From the NCBI GenBank assembly GCA_027924645.1, contig BSBN01000233.1, positions 9,504,501 through 9,568,500 of the forward strand: a stretch of DNA of 64,000 nt, read 5' to 3'. Shown here in pieces: positions 34,287-45,924 of this stretch. The position numbers and the translations under genes are program-made. Each line of letters opens with the position of its first letter. Within the stretch, counting starts at the first letter, position 1. The notes beneath the pieces were generated by a model. It saw nothing but the letters and a program-made list of their open reading frames with translations, did not search any database and was not told the DNA's origin. This DNA comes from Cunninghamia lanceolata. Taxonomy: Eukaryota; Streptophyta; Pinopsida; Cupressales; Cupressaceae.

Positions 34287-35500
34287 CTAGATCAGAAATT
34301 CAAAAAAGTCGGTATGATATTTGTCTTCAAAAGAAATACATACTTGATATATCTCTCCAAAGTCTTTATCAACATCATACATAGTCTTCAAGGAATCAAT
34401 ACCAACACTTTCCAGTTGAATCTGATTTATGGTTAGAGCTCTCCTGCTCAAAGCATCTGCTACCTTGTTCTTTACCCCTTTCTTGTGCTTAAGTGTGAAA
34501 GTAAAAGCTTGCAAAGTTTCTACCCATTTCATATGTCTGTGATTTAGCTTCTCTTGACTGTTACTGAAACTAAGAGCCTGATTATCTATGAATACTATGA
34601 ATTCCTTTGGCATCAAGTAGTGCCTCCACTTCTTGAGTGATTAGACTAGAGCATACATCTCCAAATCATATGATGAATACCTCTTCTTTGCATCATTTAA
34701 CTTCTCACTGAAAAATGCAATAGGCCTACCTTCTTGACTAAGTACTGCGCCAATTGCCATGTGACTGGCATCACATTCTACCTAAAATTTTTTATTGAAA
34801 TCAGGTAGTGTAAGGACTGGCTACTGTGCCACCTTCTTCTTCAGTGTTTCAAATGAATCATCTACTTCTTTGGTCCAAGTAAACCTGCACTTCTATCCTC
34901 CTTTAATGGTGTCAAGCATGGGTGCATAGACATGACTAAACCCTCTTATAAACTTCTTATAGAAGGTTGCTAACCCATGGAAACTTTTGACATTATTCAT
35001 AGTTCTCAGAGTTGGCCAAGACAATATGGAACTTACCTTCTCCTTATCCATTTTCAGTTTACCCTGGGAAATGACAAAACCCAAATAGATGATCTCTTCC
35101 TGCATAAACAAACACTTTTCCAAGTTTATCATTAGTTGTTCTTCATGTAACCTTTTGAGAACTAGGTCTACATGTTTGACGTGTTCTTTCCTTGTATAAC
35201 TGAAAATCAGAATGTCATCTAGATATACTATGACAAATTTACCTATAAATTCTCTCAAGACCTCATTCATCAACCGCATAAAAGTACTAGGAGCATTAGA
35301 CAATCCAAAAGGCATGACCTTCCACTCATACAATCCCTCATTTGTTTTAAATGCTTTTTTCCACTCATCTCCTGGCCTAATCCTGATCTGATGATAACCA
35401 CTCTTCAAATCTATTTTTGTGAAATACTTAGCACCTCCCAAATAATCAAGTAAATCTTCTGTCCTAGGTATTGGGAATCTATACCTGATTGTGATCTTAT
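34287..35500 (-). pseudogene. Chr1 reverse transcriptase and RNase H
   Basis: RT reads [40 protein letters not shown] and [11 protein letters not shown] with an intact YLDD box, then the thumb ([20 protein letters not shown]). RNase H follows with VECDASHMAIGAVLSQEGRP, SSYDLEMYALV and VFIDNQALSF, DALSRRALT. Stops at a handful of codons. The N-terminal part of RT lies upstream and is duplicated at 35922-36602. Confidence 0.93.
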
Positions 35501-36602
35501 TAATAGCCCTTGGATTAGTACAAAGCCTCTAAGTGCCTTCTTTCTTTGGTGCTAGTATAGTTGGTATTGCACATGGGCTTAAACTTTTAACAATCAGACC
35601 TGTATCCAACAATTCCTCAATCTGTCTTGCAACTTCTGCATTTTATTATGGAGTAAGCCTGTATGCTGCCTTGTTTGGAAGTGTAGATCCTGGTATCAGA
35701 TCTATGCAATGATTGATATCCCTTACAGGTGGTAGGGATCTTGGCATTCCATCAAAGATGATACCTTTGTATTTATCCAACAACTCTTGGACAACAGGAT
35801 CTATGAACCTCTATCACTTCTCTCCCTTGATTTCTTATTGTTGTTCTTGATTTACTTTCAAGCATGGAATTAGGGCATATGCAACTGTACTCTCTTCTAC
35901 TATTTGTTTCATGAACTGTTTACCTATAAATTCTCTCAAGACCTCATTCATCAACCGCATAAAAGTACTAGGAGCATTAGACAATCCAAAAGGCATGACC
36001 TTCCACTCATACAATCCCTCATTTGTTTTAAATGCTTTTTTCCACTCATCTCCTGGCCTAATCCTGATCTGATGATAACCACTCTTCAAATCTATTTTTG
36101 TGAAATACTTAGCACCTCCCAAATAATCAAGTAAATCTTCTGTCCTAGGTATTGGGAATCTATACCTGATTGTGATCTTATTAATAGCCCTTGGATTAGT
36201 ACAAAGCCTCTAAGTGCCTTCTTTCTTTGGTGCTAGTATAGTTGGTATTGCACATGGGCTTAAACTTTTAACAATCAGACCTGTATCCAACAATTCCTCA
36301 ATCTGTCTTGCATCTTCTGCATTTTATTATGGAGTAAGCCTGTATGTTGCCTTGTTTGGAAGTGTAGATCCTGGTATCAGATCTATGCAATGATTGATAT
36401 CCCTTACAGGTGGTAGGGATCTTGGCATTCCATCAAAGATGATACCTTTGTATTTATCCAACAACTCTTGGACAACAGGATCTATGAACCTCTATCACTT
36501 CTCTCCCTTGATTTCTTATTGTTGTTCTTGATTTACTTTCAAGCATGGAATTAGGGCATATGCAACTGTACTCTCTTCTACTATTTGTTTCATGAACTGT
36601 TT
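35241..36602 (-). repeat. 681-bp tandem duplication in Chr1 pol
   Basis: 35241-35921 and 35922-36602 are near-identical (a few differences, for example GCAACTTC versus GCATCTTC). 681 is divisible by three, so the frame is kept: the second RT start is fused to [23 protein letters not shown] occurs at each border (35238, 35919, 36600), pointing to recombination or slippage between short repeats. The unit covers the protease-RT linker and the first part of RT. Confidence 0.93.
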
Positions 36603-37165
36603 ACCTTCTACCAGCATTACCTTGGCTTCTTTCCCCTTTGACTCTACTCCCTTCTCCATCAATGGTAGTAACTCTATCACCTTACTATCCTTGGTGATTG
36701 AATATGTATTTCTAACTCTACCATGTTGTGCTCCTAAGTCATATTGCCATGGTCTTCCAAATAGGAGATGGCAAGCATCCATCTAAGTTATGTCAAACAA
36801 TAATCTATCCTTATACGTTCCAATTTGAAACTCTACCCAAGCCTACTCTTCTATGACTATTTGCTGACCTTGAGTGAGCCATGAAATCTTATATGGGTAA
36901 GGATGTGGAAATCTCCTAAGTTTCATCTTTTCTACCATTTCAACAGACAAAATTTTCAGTAGATCCAGAGTCGATCAAAACTTTACATACCTTTCCTCCT
37001 GCCTTGCAAGTAGTCTTGAAAAGAGATTTTCTTTGTGGGGGTTCTCTGTCAGTTACCTTCATGGTGGTCATTGCCCTCCTAATCATCAAAGATTCTCCTA
37101 TCTCAGGATATCCATAACTATCAGGAGCTCTTACACTTTGACCAGTGTTTGAGCTTGTCACACTT
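36516..37165 (-). pseudogene. Chr1 aspartic protease and linker
   Basis: The protease reads GKVCKVLIDSGSTENFVC with the DSG active site intact (about 36945-36985), then DACHLLFGRPWQYDLGAQHG (36720-36782) as the C-terminal motif. A stop and a frame change lie between. The linker [20 protein letters not shown] leads into RT. Confidence 0.88.
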
Positions 37166-38277
37166 TGATAGTTAGATTCTTATATCAGATTGGTTCTTCT
37201 TTCTCCCATTGAACTTGATGCTTTCTCTAGACATCTGCTAGCTATATGACCTTCCTGATTACAATTGTAACATCTGATAGATCCTCTACCCTGGGATCTT
37301 CCTCTGAATGGCGGCCTTCTGCCCCTAAAGTTTCCCTGCTGATTATAACTTCCTTTTTGAATTTGACTGCTATCTCCTTTGCTACTTTCCTGATTAGATT
37401 CTCCGTGATATCCAAATCCATTGCCTCTACCTCTGAAAGGACTTCTTCCACCCCTTTGCTATCTTCCTCTTCCTCTGCTATTCTTCTCTTGTCTTCTCTT
37501 TAACTTCTCTTCAACCTTTAGTGCCAATTGATAGCACTTCTGAACTGTATCTGGACTATGCAGATTTAAATCTTCTTGGATGGCAAGTATCAACCCATTG
37601 AGATATCTTGCTACCCTTTCTTCCTCATTTTCCTTTACCTTTGTCTTGACACAGAGTTTCATGAATTCTTTAGTATATGAGCTGACATCTAACTCTTTCT
37701 ACTTCAAGCTTTGCCTCCTCTTATGCAATTGGATGTTGTAATCCAATTGAACATAGGCATCCTTCACTAAAGCCACCATTTTCTTCCAAGTAGCAACTCT
37801 GTTCTTTCCTTCCTTCACTCTGTCATCTTGGATGAAATTCCACCAAGTTAATGTAGCCTCTTTCATTTTGGACTGTGCCATCTTTACCTTTTGATGCTCT
37901 GGTATTTCTTCTGTTTCGAAGAAATTGTTCAAGGAGTCTATCCACTCCATCACCGAATCAGGATCCATCTTTCCTGTAAACACTAGTAAATCCAATTTCA
38001 CATCCATGGTTCTCCTCTCCATGGATTTGAGGACATTCAATAAGGGTCTCTAGTCTGCAAGAACCTCTATCTCTTCCCACCTAGGGATTTCCTCTTCCTC
38101 CCTATCATCTTCTTTACCAGAACTTACTCTGTCCCTCAATTTCTCCAACTCATCTTTCAAACCCTGATTCTGAGCTTTCACTGCTTTGCTCTCTGCAATC
38201 TACTTCTTTACTAGGACAGCCAACTTAGCGTTGGTCATCCTTGCTGGGAGCTCTGATGATCCCTCTCCATCTAACAT
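37166..38277 (-). pseudogene. Chr1 GAG
   Basis: The frame opens at ATG 38277 (MLDGEGSSELPARMTNAKLA), 35 bases after the PBS. It has a short coiled coil (GLKDELEKLRDRV), the capsid core (FTGKMDPDSVMEWIDSLNNF, EATLTWWNFIQDD), an SSYTKEFMKLCVKTKV region, an arginine/glycine-rich stretch and one zinc knuckle CYNCNQEGHIASRC (about 37246-37287). Three or four stops interrupt. Confidence 0.9.
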
Positions 38278-38311
38278 TCTGTCTTCTTGTCTTCCCAGAA
38301 GATACTCCTTC

Positions 38312-38323
38312 GCTCTGATACCA
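38312..38323 (-). other. Chr1 primer binding site, initiator tRNA-Met
   Basis: The minus strand reads TGGTATCAGAGC three bases after the LTR end (TGTCA). Confidence 0.92.
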
Positions 38324-38326
38324 CTA

Positions 38327-39614
38327 TGACACAGAGTGCATGGCTGAAACTGGTGGAACCAGTCTAAAGTGCGGCTGTGATAGTAGTTGAGTCACTGTAA
38401 CCTACACTTAATATTTTATTGTGTCAAATGCTATCAGCTCTCATGGTGAACTATCAGCTCCCTAAACCTTCAAACCTTGGTGAGTCATTGACCAGCTGAA
38501 CTAGCGCCCGTCGTTGAACCCGCCGGGCTCGTTGAACCATTAAACTTGTTCAATGGGTGGTTCAACGATCGTTACTAGTCTTTACCACCCTTCGTCATTC
38601 TGCTGGGCCTCCAAACAACATGCAGTTGAACCGTTGAACCCTTTGAACTGTTGAACTAGTTCAAAGGTTCAATCTAAAGGTTTTCTTCGCCAAACTTGTC
38701 ATGCCGATCACTTAGTTTCAAACATCATTGAGTTAGTGAACTGTCGAGCTTTCAAAATCAGTTCAAACAAAAGACTATGGCCTGATTTAAGTCATCGGTG
38801 GAGCCAATACTCTTCACTCGATGGTGAACTTCATACCGACTCTACACACTGCTTCTGCTAAATTAGCGAACCATTGAACCATTAAAAATGGTTCAATCAT
38901 AGAAACTAAACACTTTGAATTTCACCTGTGGAGACTGTCGAAACCCTCATGATTTCGTAGAACTACTTCTTCCACAAACAAACAAACTTTTTCACTTCAT
39001 TACCCTAGCACATGTGGATGCTAGGTTTTATTCCAGCATGTTGTCAATCGATCATGTAACTGCAAAACTCACACAAATAGAAAATGCAAAAACAAAATCT
39101 ACTCTAATATGTACAGCCATTCCATCGATTACAGGGGAATCAACCGGTGGAATGGAAAAACCCCATATCAACTGTAAATCAGAAATCAACTACATAGGTG
39201 CAATTCAAATGCAAAATAGGATCTTCTTTATTGCACTGAGGATGAATACAAATGTTTGTTTCACAGTACATCTCAAATTCACAATCACTGCTCTATCTAA
39301 CTTTTTTTTTGATCTATCTCTCTCTATATATATTTTAATCGATCAGAACTTAGGCTATTTAACAACCCATAGAGAGTAGTACTGACTAGATTCCCAGCGG
39401 CTGGGAGACAATTCCAGGTGACTGGGAGACACAACTAACTAACTAACTCATAACTAACTAGCAACCTATCATTACAGATCGACAGGTGTCCTAACAACAG
39501 AAACAAACTAAAAATAGCAAGCATTGGTCAAATAGACCTTATTACATAGGAAATGCATAACAACCTATTAAGACTTTAGGCTTCTAATAAACTTGATGAA
39601 GGGGTGCCCCTACA
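38327..39614 (-). repeat. Chr1 5' LTR
   Basis: Minus strand TGTAGGGGCACC to CTGTGTCA, 1288 bp, partner of 31645-32920. It contains the same CATTGAACC/GGTTCAA word cluster near 38480-38660 and the same TATATATATT near 39330. The 154-codon plus-strand frame at 38915-39379 lies inside it and has no domain. Confidence 0.9.
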
Positions 39615-39615
39615 C

Positions 39616-40398
39616 CATCTCATTCATGAATGACCAATTTTCTTCTATATATATCCTCCACAACACTATAATGCCTCAATTAGGTTGGCACTCGAAATAC
39701 CTTTAGATGAAACATGTGATTAATAATCTCATTCATCCTGCAAAGAGCTATGTAGTAGAGAAGGAGTGCAAAATTTAAACATGTGGAGGAGGATATAATC
39801 ATTATAGTCCTTGAAATCATTACCAAAACTTCATGCAACAACCACTGATAAAAAATTGAAAAATTGTTCCTTTAAACTGGGTTGGATAATCTAGTTTGTC
39901 CTTCAACACAACAAAAACATTTTACAGAGATCCAAAACACTTGATACTTAGATATGACATTTAAAACACTTGAATTCACATTCTTTTAAAATCATAAATC
40001 TTTATCTACAATTTTGAAGAAATGTAGAGCAGAATACGTTCTCTTTTATGATTGTTTAAGCACTGAAGCTCTTTTTTCCAAATTGCTAAACCAAAAATGC
40101 TTTTCCACAAGTCCAAATGATATAAAATTTGAAACATACATTCACAATACCATTATCTTCCTTTCCTCAAATCTGCAAAGTCATATCTTCAATAGCGGTG
40201 AAGTATGGAGTAGAATTCGGATCCAGAGTAACCAACAAATCTTATAAAAATATACTAAGTACATGTATTCTAAAGTATACTAGATCATGTCCTAACAAAT
40301 TGAAAATGCAAGGAAGAGCATATGTAATAGTCTTCTTCTATAACATCTATACAACACTTCTGTCTAAGGGCAACACTTCTTCGTGTGCGTGACATCAA
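39616..40398 (-). repeat. element D 3' LTR, piece 2 (middle)
   Basis: LTR middle of the minus-strand copia element D, between the Chr1 and C insertions. It contains the copia-LTR style phrase CTCCATACTTC and TATATATATAG (39640s, plus strand TTCTATATATATCC), a likely TATA. No coding. Confidence 0.7.
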
Positions 40399-41962
40399 TG
40401 TTGTAAGTATGTAACCTAATCGGTGTTGTCATTAATGTCAACATATCCTTGTTGTCATTGGTGTCATCTATATCTTATTCTATTACTTGTTTAGAAGACT
40501 TGTATGTTGAGTATATTGAGAAAATCAGCCTCTCCGGAAGAAATTAGTGAGCTACAGAGAAGTGTAGTTTAGACAGTACGTTGTATGCTAAAGAACAGTC
40601 TAGTAAATTGCTCCACATTTACTTCTGCTTGAAGATTTTGGTCTGTAGATTGGAAGTAAGTTAGAGGTATGACTAAGGATGCTATATTCCAGGTTTGAAG
40701 CCTTTGCATGAAGATCTGAGTGAGTTGTGTTCACCAAAGTGAAACCTACTTTTTCTATAAGTTTAGTTGGGACAGGAAGAAAGTATTCTGCTCCACATTC
40801 CTCTGCAATAAAGTATTTGGCTCTGTGGTTCTAGAGGGAAGTCTGGGATGAGGATGAGTGCCTACAGTTGCAATGGTTTATGGTTTGGTGGTCCGCAAGC
40901 TATCTTTCTTTTATGACAGTTGAAGATAGTGAAGTTCATGTGTTCTGATGAGAAGATTCCTATGGATAAAGTGGTTAAGTTTTGTTCTGTTCCTCCTAAT
41001 GATTATAGCATGCTTGTGGATGTCTCCTAATCATGTTCCTATCTAGACTTTGGTCCACATTAAGAAATTGAGATTGTGTTTGAAGATTGTTCCTAGATAA
41101 TGTAGCATGTAACTAGTCTTAGCCAACCTAGTTAATCCCAGTGATTACAGAGATCTCTGGAAGATTGTGGAAGTGTGTTGTGGCATGGAAGATCATATTT
41201 GTGTCCTAGCTAAGGCATGGAATGATCCGTATTTCATTCCCTTTACATAATGTTGCAATAGGTTAGGACCTATTTTGTAAATGTTTGTAATACCAACCTT
41301 GGAGATTGTTCCAATGGTTGATGATTGTGATGCTAACCTTGATGATGATTCCAAGGTTGATGTAGTGTATAAATACATGTAGTTGAGTCATGGAAATAGT
41401 GTCCTTCATCCAAAATGAAAAAGATATTAAAAAAGGTCCAAAAGGTAGAGCAAAGAAGAGGTAGAGGATAGAAGAGGAAGAGTAGAGCAGGGGAATTATT
41501 ATACTTCAGTTGCAAATATAGAAAGGTGTTGATCATGGTAGTGAGTCTGGTAGTAAGTCACCAGTAGGATTTAACAGTCCTCAGGGTTTAATAGCCCTTA
41601 TTGTAATCTTGCTAGGTTTAGGATTGAGGCAATGAGCCTGGTAGACCTAGTTGTTCTTCATGGTAGTAAGCTAGTATGTTTAGGCCCATGGAGTGATCAA
41701 GCCTAAACATCATTATTTCAAGATTACAATATATATTGAGAGTTAATCCTCTCCGTGGTTTTTCCTCACCTTGGGGTTTTCCACATAAATCTGGTGTCTC
41801 TTGTGTTTGATGTTGTATCTGTGGTTAAGTTTCTGATTTCATGCACTCATTGTTAAATCATAATAATTGTGGATAAGTGATGAATGTTTAATTGCAAAAA
41901 GTGTTTTTGTTTTTGTGACAACTGATTCACCCCCCCTCTCAATTGTCTGGCACATATCAACA
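40399..41962 (+). repeat. C 5' LTR (1564 bp)
   Basis: Starts TGTTGTAAGTATG, ends CACATATCAACA. It contains GTGTATAAATACATG near 41365 as a likely TATA box and the TTCACCCCCCCTCTCAATTG end typical of the copia elements here. Confidence 0.92.
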
Positions 41963-41964
41963 AT

Positions 41965-41976
41965 TGGTATCAAAGC
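41965..41976 (+). other. C primer binding site, initiator tRNA-Met
   Basis: TGGTATCAAAGC, one mismatch from the standard TGGTATCAGAGC, two bases after the LTR. Confidence 0.88.
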
Positions 41977-42019
41977 CCCATCCCTTTGGAAAGAGTCTAA
42001 CAACTTGAGGGAGATCCTA

Positions 42020-43390
42020 ATGGAAGGAAAACAGATACTCTCTGATGCATCTGAATGCTCATCAAGAGATATCAAGAACAAATTGTCCAAGGAAGTGATT
42101 CACGAAGAACAAAATGTCAACCATCAAAGATGCTCTAAAGTGTGTACCAGTGATGAAGACTGTTGGGTTATTGACAATAGTTACTCAAACCACATGACTA
42201 GTGACAAAAGTAAGTTTGTTAGTTTGGAAGAATACAATGAAGGGCTAGTCAGGTTAAGAGATGACTGCACTACTGAAGTTTGTGGAATAGGATTGAGAAA
42301 TTTTGGCAATAGACAAATTTTTGAAAATGTTCTTTATATAAAAGGTTTGAAACAAAATCTCTCAAGTGTCAGATAGTTATGCAGGAAGGGATTCAAGTTT
42401 ATGTTTGAAAATGACTCTCTTGAAATCAAGGAGAAATCTAGAGCTACAATAGCAATTGCAAAAGGAACAGAAAAGAATCTCTATCATCTCAGAAAAAGTA
42501 ACTTTCTTGGATACACATCTCAGACCAATAAAAGCTAGGTTTGGCATACAAGACTTTGCCATACAAACCTTGATGATTTAACAAACTCAGTTCAGATTGT
42601 GAAGGACCTACTAGAGGTTGATTATTCAAGCAACAATAGTTACAGGAAATGTCAAAGATTGTCAAGAAAAGCATGGCAAGATAAAGAAAGATCCTCCACT
42701 GAATGATTGGAATTGATTCATCTAAACTTTTGTGGTCCGACAAGAATACCAAGCCTCCAATGTCACAGGTACATTATATTTTTTATTGATGATTTTTCTA
42801 GAATAACTTGTGTCAGTTTCTTAAAGGATAAAATAGAGATTCTAGAGGCACTCAATTTTTTTAAAGAAACCCTTGAAAATGAGATAAGCATGGACATCAA
42901 AGGCCTGAGAATTGGCAAAGAAGAAGAACTTATCTCTAATGATTTCAATATATTTTGTGAAACCTATGGGATAGAAAAATAACTCTCTGCCAAAATTAAG
43001 ATAATGGAAGAAGCAAGTAGAACTATTTAGGAGAATGCAATATTAATGATGGAAGAAGAAAATTTACCAGATGTATTTTGGAAGGAGGCAATTCAAACCA
43101 GTGCCTATACATTAAATAGAGTTCAGGTAACAACTAAAGAAGGAAAGACCCCTGCTGAGTTATGGTGTGGATCAATACCCACTATGAGATATTTTAAAAT
43201 CTTTGGAAGCAAATGCCTCATTAGAATGTAAAAGGACAATGCTAAGTATGAGGAAGGCATTTTTCTTTGATACTCATCATGGACTAGAGCCTACCAATGT
43301 TACAACAATAGATTGGGAAGGATCGTGGAAAGTACAAATGTTAAGGTTATTGAAAACATCTAGGAGAATTCAGTCTCAACCAAAAAGGAT
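42020..43390 (+). pseudogene. C polyprotein remnant: protease and integrase (Ty1/copia)
   Basis: The ATG at 42020 opens MEGKQILSDASECSSRDIKN. The GAG capsid is missing. The protease begins at CWVIDNSYSNHMTSDKSKFV (42165), where DSG is changed to D-N-S, so the active site is lost, and ends NVLYIKGLKQNLSSVR. The pre-integrase zinc region reads VWHTRLCHTNLDDLTN. Integrase reads IIFFIDDFSRITCVSFLKDK and FWKEAIQTSAYTLNRVQVTT, then ELWCGSIPTMRYFKIFGSKC, then frameshifted AYQCYNNRLGRIVESTNVKV. The DDE core is damaged, with the second aspartate region short. The expected RT does not follow. Confidence 0.87.
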
Positions 43391-44408
43391 TTGCAAATTA
43401 AAGAACAAGAAGGTTCGCAAACCACCAAATGTGATGTGAAAGATCACAAAGCTACTATGAATCAAGTGAATATGTGCTTAATTTCCAGTATTGGCATAGA
43501 TAACTCAAGAACTATAGATGAAGCCATGGATTTGAAAGAATATTTAAGAAGGAAAATCAGGAAGTTACAACAAACTCTAAAAGAGAACAATGAAGAAAAG
43601 ACAAAAAATGGGAATTTTCTGAAAGACAAGATTAAAGACTACATGAAGCTTGAAGAAGAAGTTGAAGACTTGAAAGCTAATCTAAAACATGTACGGGCTC
43701 AAAGAGATCAATTTAGTGTGAATGCTGCCATATATGATAGGCCAATAGCAGAATAGAAAGATGGTAACAGAGAAGGCATAACATTTGGAAAAGATAAAGT
43801 ACTCAGAACAAGTCAGGAAGAGGACAAGATCAGACGAACTCAGAATCAAAGAAGTAGAACACTATCAATTAGACATCCAAATGCTCAAAGGTACTCTTCT
43901 TTCAATGGTTACTGCAACTTATGTAACAAATTTGGTCATATGGCTAATTGGTGTAGAAATAGGGTGAATCAAAATACCCCATCTTTCTCTAGTCAGAATT
44001 CCATTAGATGTTATGCTTGCCACATAATGGGACATAGAGCTAATGAGTGTAGAATCCAAGTGAGAAAAATCTATGGGACAAATAGGACAATGGAATCCTT
44101 CAGTGGTTATTGTTATGCATACAATAATTTTAGGCATTAGACTAACCTAGGCAGGTCAAGGATAAATGGAAGAAACATTGATCAAAAAAATACTATGTGC
44201 TTCAAATACAACAAGCATGGACATATTGCAAAGTACTACTAAAATAAGAAGAAGGATAACCAATCAAAATCAAGGAAACCAATTGAAAAAGTTGATCCGG
44301 CACAAATCAAGGAAGAGATGAACAAGGTTTGGGTCAAGAAGGAAACAAATGAAGGAAGAGATGAGTCTGCTCCAGGCTCTGGAGAAGCTACTTCATCTGA
44401 GAAGTAGA
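43391..44408 (+). pseudogene. C coiled-coil and zinc-knuckle protein
   Basis: A charged coiled coil (EYLRRKIRKLQQTLKENNEE to LKANLKHVRAQRDQF, 43530-43720), a stop at 43756, a frame change, then LSIRHPNAQRYSSFNGY and four knuckles: CNLCNKFGHMANWC (about 43914-43955), CYACHIMGHRANEC (44009-44050), a decayed CYAYNNFRH (44111) and CFKYNKHGHIAKYY (44191-44232). It ends with EEMNKVWVKKETNEGRDESA. The order and linker words (NAQRY-SFNGY) match NA1 ORF1. In NA1 the module follows the PBS; here it follows integrase. The shared non-coding tail at 44417-44480 supports common descent. Confidence 0.82.
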
Positions 44409-45924
44409 TTGTGAGTCATGGATCAAGGGGAGTCATATTGAAGATTCTAAATCCCCTAGCCAAATAGTTAGTGCTGGGATCTGGAAAAAAGATACATGTT
44501 GTGGCAATCTGCTTGGAATGGTTCTGATTTAGAAAAGTAAAATGACTAAGTATGAGTAATATACAAAGTAAGTGACAAAAATTGGATTAGTATGCCTTCG
44601 TCATTGAAGATTGTTATATAAATATTTGGTGAACATATTCTAAAGTCACATGGTGAATTGTGTAAGTTCAGATGAATAGAGTTAAGCCTGAGACAACGTA
44701 AAGCATCTAAAGTATTTTGGTCCGCATTCTTCAGCTATTGAATATTTTAACTTATATTTATGAAGATATGTTAAGATTTCAATGATAATTGGTGGATATG
44801 AATTCTAGAGTCTCATATGGTCTACACTGGGAGTTATGTTGTGACAGATGAATTGGTCAAGTATGTACTTAAGGGACAAACTGACAGGTCATGAATTTTG
44901 GTTAAGTATATAGTAACAAGGCTCTGGTATTTTGGTCTACTTGGGTCTGCTGTTGAAGATAATGCTCTGCAGTTCTAGCATATGGTTATTGATCAGTGAT
45001 TACATCTACATCCATAAATTCTTGATAATTGGCTTGAGATTAATAAGCAATAGAAGCTCATGATTGTTTTCAGTACAAAGTAGTTTTCAAGCAATGTTGT
45101 GTGTAAAAAGTACTCGCAAGTGTAAAATATTCCTCTGGTGGCACAAATGGAGACTATTGAGTTGGTTCTAGTTTTTGTAACACATAAGGACTTCAAATTA
45201 GATGTGAATACCCCCTTCTTGAATACCAGGTTGAAGAAGACATTGTTTCAACTAGGCTGATGAAAAGAAAGCTTGCAGAAGGAAAATTACAGACTGAGTC
45301 AAGTATGAAGCTTTAAGAAGACAAAATATGTTATTCCAGAAGTGATAGCATGTGAAGGTTCTAATATGAGCTAGATATGGTTTGGTGTGTACTCCTAAGG
45401 GGGGGTAATCAGAACAATAAAACAAAAAGGTGTAGCAGTGCAAGTAGTAATTAGAGATGGTTTTTGAAGTCAAGAGGATTATGAAGTTACCTCTTAGGAG
45501 AAGCAAACAAATGATGCTGATATGAGTTTCTGGTAAAGAAAAGTAACTATTACAGTGCTATTGATAGAGAAAATAGTGTAGCAATAGCAAGATCCTAAGG
45601 TAAGAATTGGTAACCAAAAAGGAGAAAACTTCACTTGAAAATCCAAAGTTGCAGTCATGAAGAGCATCAAGTAAGGGGGAGCACTCAGTTGAAAAGAGTT
45701 CTGAATAGAGATTAGATTAGAGAAGAAGAGTGCAAGTATGTGCCCTTTGTTATTGATGTCAAAGGGGGAGAGAACTCATGTGAAAAACTTAGAGTACAGA
45801 TGTGTAAGAGAAAGGGGGAGAATTTTGGAGAAAGAAAGAGTGCAGAGAAAGTGGGAGAATCTTGTCTTGATGGTTATTGTAGTTTTTCACATCATATGTT
45901 GCCATCAATGACATAGGGGGAGAT
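44409..45924 (+). other. C 3' non-coding region with repeated purine tracts
   Basis: About 1.5 kb without coding. Phrases such as TTGGTCCGCATTCTTC and CTCTGCAGTTCTAG resemble copia LTR sequence in this window. Several AGGGGGAG tracts (for example near 45402, 45673, 45764, 45814 and 45915) precede the 3' LTR; the last, CATAGGGGGAGAT, abuts it and is the likely PPT. Confidence 0.65.

Larger units (their letters stand above)
31644..39615 (-). mobile_element. Chr1: Ty3/gypsy chromovirus inserted in the LTR of D
   Basis: A minus-strand element of about 8 kb with LTRs at 38327-39614 (5') and 31645-32920 (3'), PBS at 38312-38323 and gag-pol between. CATCTC occurs one base outside each end (31638-31643 and 39616-39621), the likely target duplication. 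Polyprotein order is GAG with one zinc knuckle, protease, RT, RNase H, integrase, chromodomain. The frame has few stops compared with the Tat elements, so it is younger. An in-frame 681-bp tandem duplication lies in pol. Confidence 0.9.

Noticed and set aside
38915..39379. 154-codon plus-strand frame
   Set aside because: It is within the Chr1 5' LTR, and the matching stretch of the 3' LTR (32456-32644) keeps only a short part of it. No domain.
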